NCBI GenBank assembly: GCA_035267815.1
Contig: DATFLK010000184.1
Coordinates: 1-6,913, forward strand
DNA from: DATFLK01 sp035267815
Lineage (GTDB): Bacteria; Pseudomonadota; Zetaproteobacteria; Mariprofundales; Mariprofundaceae
Direction: 5' to 3'
DNA: 6,913 nucleotides
Below the pieces are notes generated by a model. The model was given only the letters and a program-made list of their open reading frames with translations, was not told where the DNA came from and made no database searches. Of the stretch, positions 5,858 to 6,913 are shown in pieces. A program made the position numbers and the translations under genes. How positions within the stretch are numbered: the first letter of the stretch is position 1; each line of letters starts with the position of its first letter.

Positions 5858-5860
5858 GCC

Positions 5861-6913
5861 ATGAGCGCCCTGAGCTTTGAACTGCTGCACCGGGACCCGG
5901 CCGGCTTTGCCCGCCGGGGGCGCATGACGCTGCCGCACGGTGTGGTCGAGACGCCGGTCTTCATGCCGGTCGGCACCCAGGCGACGGTCAAGGCGATGAC
6001 ACCGCGCGATCTCGACGAGATCGGTGCCGAGATCATCCTCGGCAACACCTACCACCTGATGCTGCGCCCCGGTGGCGATACTATCGAACGGCTCGGTGGT
6101 CTGCACCATTTCATGGGCTGGGATCGCCCTATCCTGACCGATTCGGGCGGCTTCCAGGTCTGGTCGCTCGGCCAGTTGCGCAAGATCGAGGCGCACGGTG
6201 TCGCCTTCCGCTCCCATATCGACGGCTCACCGGTCTTTCTGGGGCCGGCGGAGAGCATGCGAATCCAGCGGCAGCTCGGCAGCGACATTGTCATGGCCTT
6301 CGACGAGTGCACCCCTTACCCCGCCAGCTTGAATCAGGCGCGCGAATCGATGCAGATGTCGATGCACTGGGCCGCCGAGTGCCGGGAGCATATGCCCGCC
6401 AACGATCGCCAGGCACTCTTCGGCATCGTGCAGGGCGGCATGTACGGCGATCTCCGGCTGGAGAGTCTGGAGGCACTTCAAGGGATCGGCTTCGAAGGCA
6501 TCGCCATCGGCGGACTTTCGGTCGGCGAACCTAAACAGGAGATGGTCGCCACGCTTGATGTGCTGGCGCCGCACCTGCCGAATGCCCAGCCGCACTACCT
6601 AATGGGAGTGGGTACGCCCGAGGACCTGATCGAGGGGATCGACCGCGGCATCGACATGTTCGACTGCGTCATGCCGACGCGCAACGCGCGCAACGGCACG
6701 CTGTTCACCGACAACGGCACACTCAACATCAAGCAGGCCCGATATCGCGAGGATGACCGCCCGCTGATGGACGACTGCGACTGCTACACCTGCCGCCACT
6801 TCTCGCGCGCCTATCTGCGCCATTTATATATCAGTCGGGAGATGTTAAGTTCCCGGTTGAATACTGTGCACAACCTTCACTACTATTGCGCGCTCATGCG
6901 ACGAGCCCGTGTC
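5861..6913 (+). CDS. tgt: Queuine/preQ1 tRNA-ribosyltransferase (tRNA-guanine transglycosylase), 3' end missing
   Basis: 351 residues are visible of about 370-375; the end lies past the window. The enzyme swaps guanine 34 of tRNAs with GUN anticodons for preQ1 in bacteria, in the queuosine pathway. All key features are present: the general-base Asp94 in TDSGGFQV, substrate-pocket Asp148 in FDEC, GIVQGG (188-193), GGLSVGE (217-223), the nucleophile Asp268 in MFDCVMPTRNARNG, and the zinc site CxCxxC (Cys306, Cys308, Cys311) with His337. One small oddity is VWSL after DSGGFQ, where many homologues have VFSL. The ATG at 5861 fits the family's N-terminus but has only a weak purine-rich ribosome binding site. 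The gene is transcribed away from the operon. The usual partners queA and yajC-secDF are not in the window. Confidence 0.97.
   Translation, partial: MSALSFELLHRDPAGFARRGRMTLPHGVVETPVFMPVGTQATVKAMTPRDLDEIGAEIILGNTYHLMLRPGGDTIERLGGLHHFMGWDRPILTDSGGFQVWSLGQLRKIEAHGVAFRSHIDGSPVFLGPAESMRIQRQLGSDIVMAFDECTPYPASLNQARESMQMSMHWAAECREHMPANDRQALFGIVQGGMYGDLRLESLEALQGIGFEGIAIGGLSVGEPKQEMVATLDVLAPHLPNAQPHYLMGVGTPEDLIEGIDRGIDMFDCVMPTRNARNGTLFTDNGTLNIKQARYREDDRPLMDDCDCYTCRHFSRAYLRHLYISREMLSSRLNTVHNLHYYCALMRRARV

Larger units (their letters stand above)
5634..5860. other. Divergent intergenic region between the operon and tgt
   Basis: These 227 bases separate two divergent genes. They hold two palindromes (5685-5698 and 5732-5741), a candidate -10 box for the minus strand and a hairpin before tgt. 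I see no convincing -35/-10 pair for tgt, and no RNA gene or open frame with family features. Confidence 0.6.

Noticed and set aside
5630..6217. A 195-residue minus-strand frame opposite the start of tgt
   Set aside because: It overlaps the well-conserved tgt frame and has no recognisable domain or ribosome binding site.
1..6913. CRISPR array, insertion sequence, tRNA or rRNA gene, attachment site
   Set aside because: Reading both strands showed no regularly spaced repeats, transposase motifs, terminal inverted repeats with target duplications, or RNA gene signatures.

Overview
The window is GC-rich, gene-dense DNA that looks like the chromosome of a proteobacterium. Typical bacterial tgt and mgtE genes flank a tight five-gene operon and a small toxin-antitoxin remnant. 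I cannot name the species from the sequence; a gammaproteobacterium or a close relative is the best guess, because the operon starts with a 'thermostable hemolysin' family gene of the kind known from Vibrio and other marine Gammaproteobacteria.

Layout. (1) Positions 1-518, minus strand: the N-terminal part of a MgtE-type magnesium transporter, cut by the window start. (2) Positions 519-1180: a short intergenic region with back-to-back promoters that share a 7-7-7 inverted repeat, then a plus-strand higBA locus. The toxin gene higB has lost about 30 codons and is frameshifted, while the antitoxin gene higA is intact. (3) Positions 1182-5633, minus strand: an apparent operon read in the order thermostable-hemolysin-family protein, AMP-forming acyl ligase, haem-oxygenase-like diiron protein, short-chain dehydrogenase and exported TPR protein. 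It ends in a clear rho-independent terminator. Two of the junctions are 3-4 base stop/start overlaps. (4) Positions 5634-5860: a divergent intergenic region with two copies of the palindrome ATGCCGGCAT, one extended to 14 bp, centred 45 bp apart around a candidate -10 box. (5) Positions 5861-6913, plus strand: tgt, nearly complete but cut by the window end, with a hairpin just before its start codon.

How the genes may work together. The ligase can activate a carboxylic acid as acyl-AMP or acyl-CoA. The hemolysin-family protein has sequence features that suggest an acyltransferase-like fold. The diiron protein carries a full set of candidate metal ligands, including an HxxxDxxH motif, and could carry out an oxidative step. 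The SDR could do a reduction or oxidation. The TPR protein has a signal peptide and would act outside the cytoplasm. Together this reads as a small, uncharacterised pathway acting on an acyl substrate, with its own promoter, candidate operators and terminator. The pathway idea is inference; the gene families and operon structure are read from the sequence. The operon is the part of the window most worth following up.
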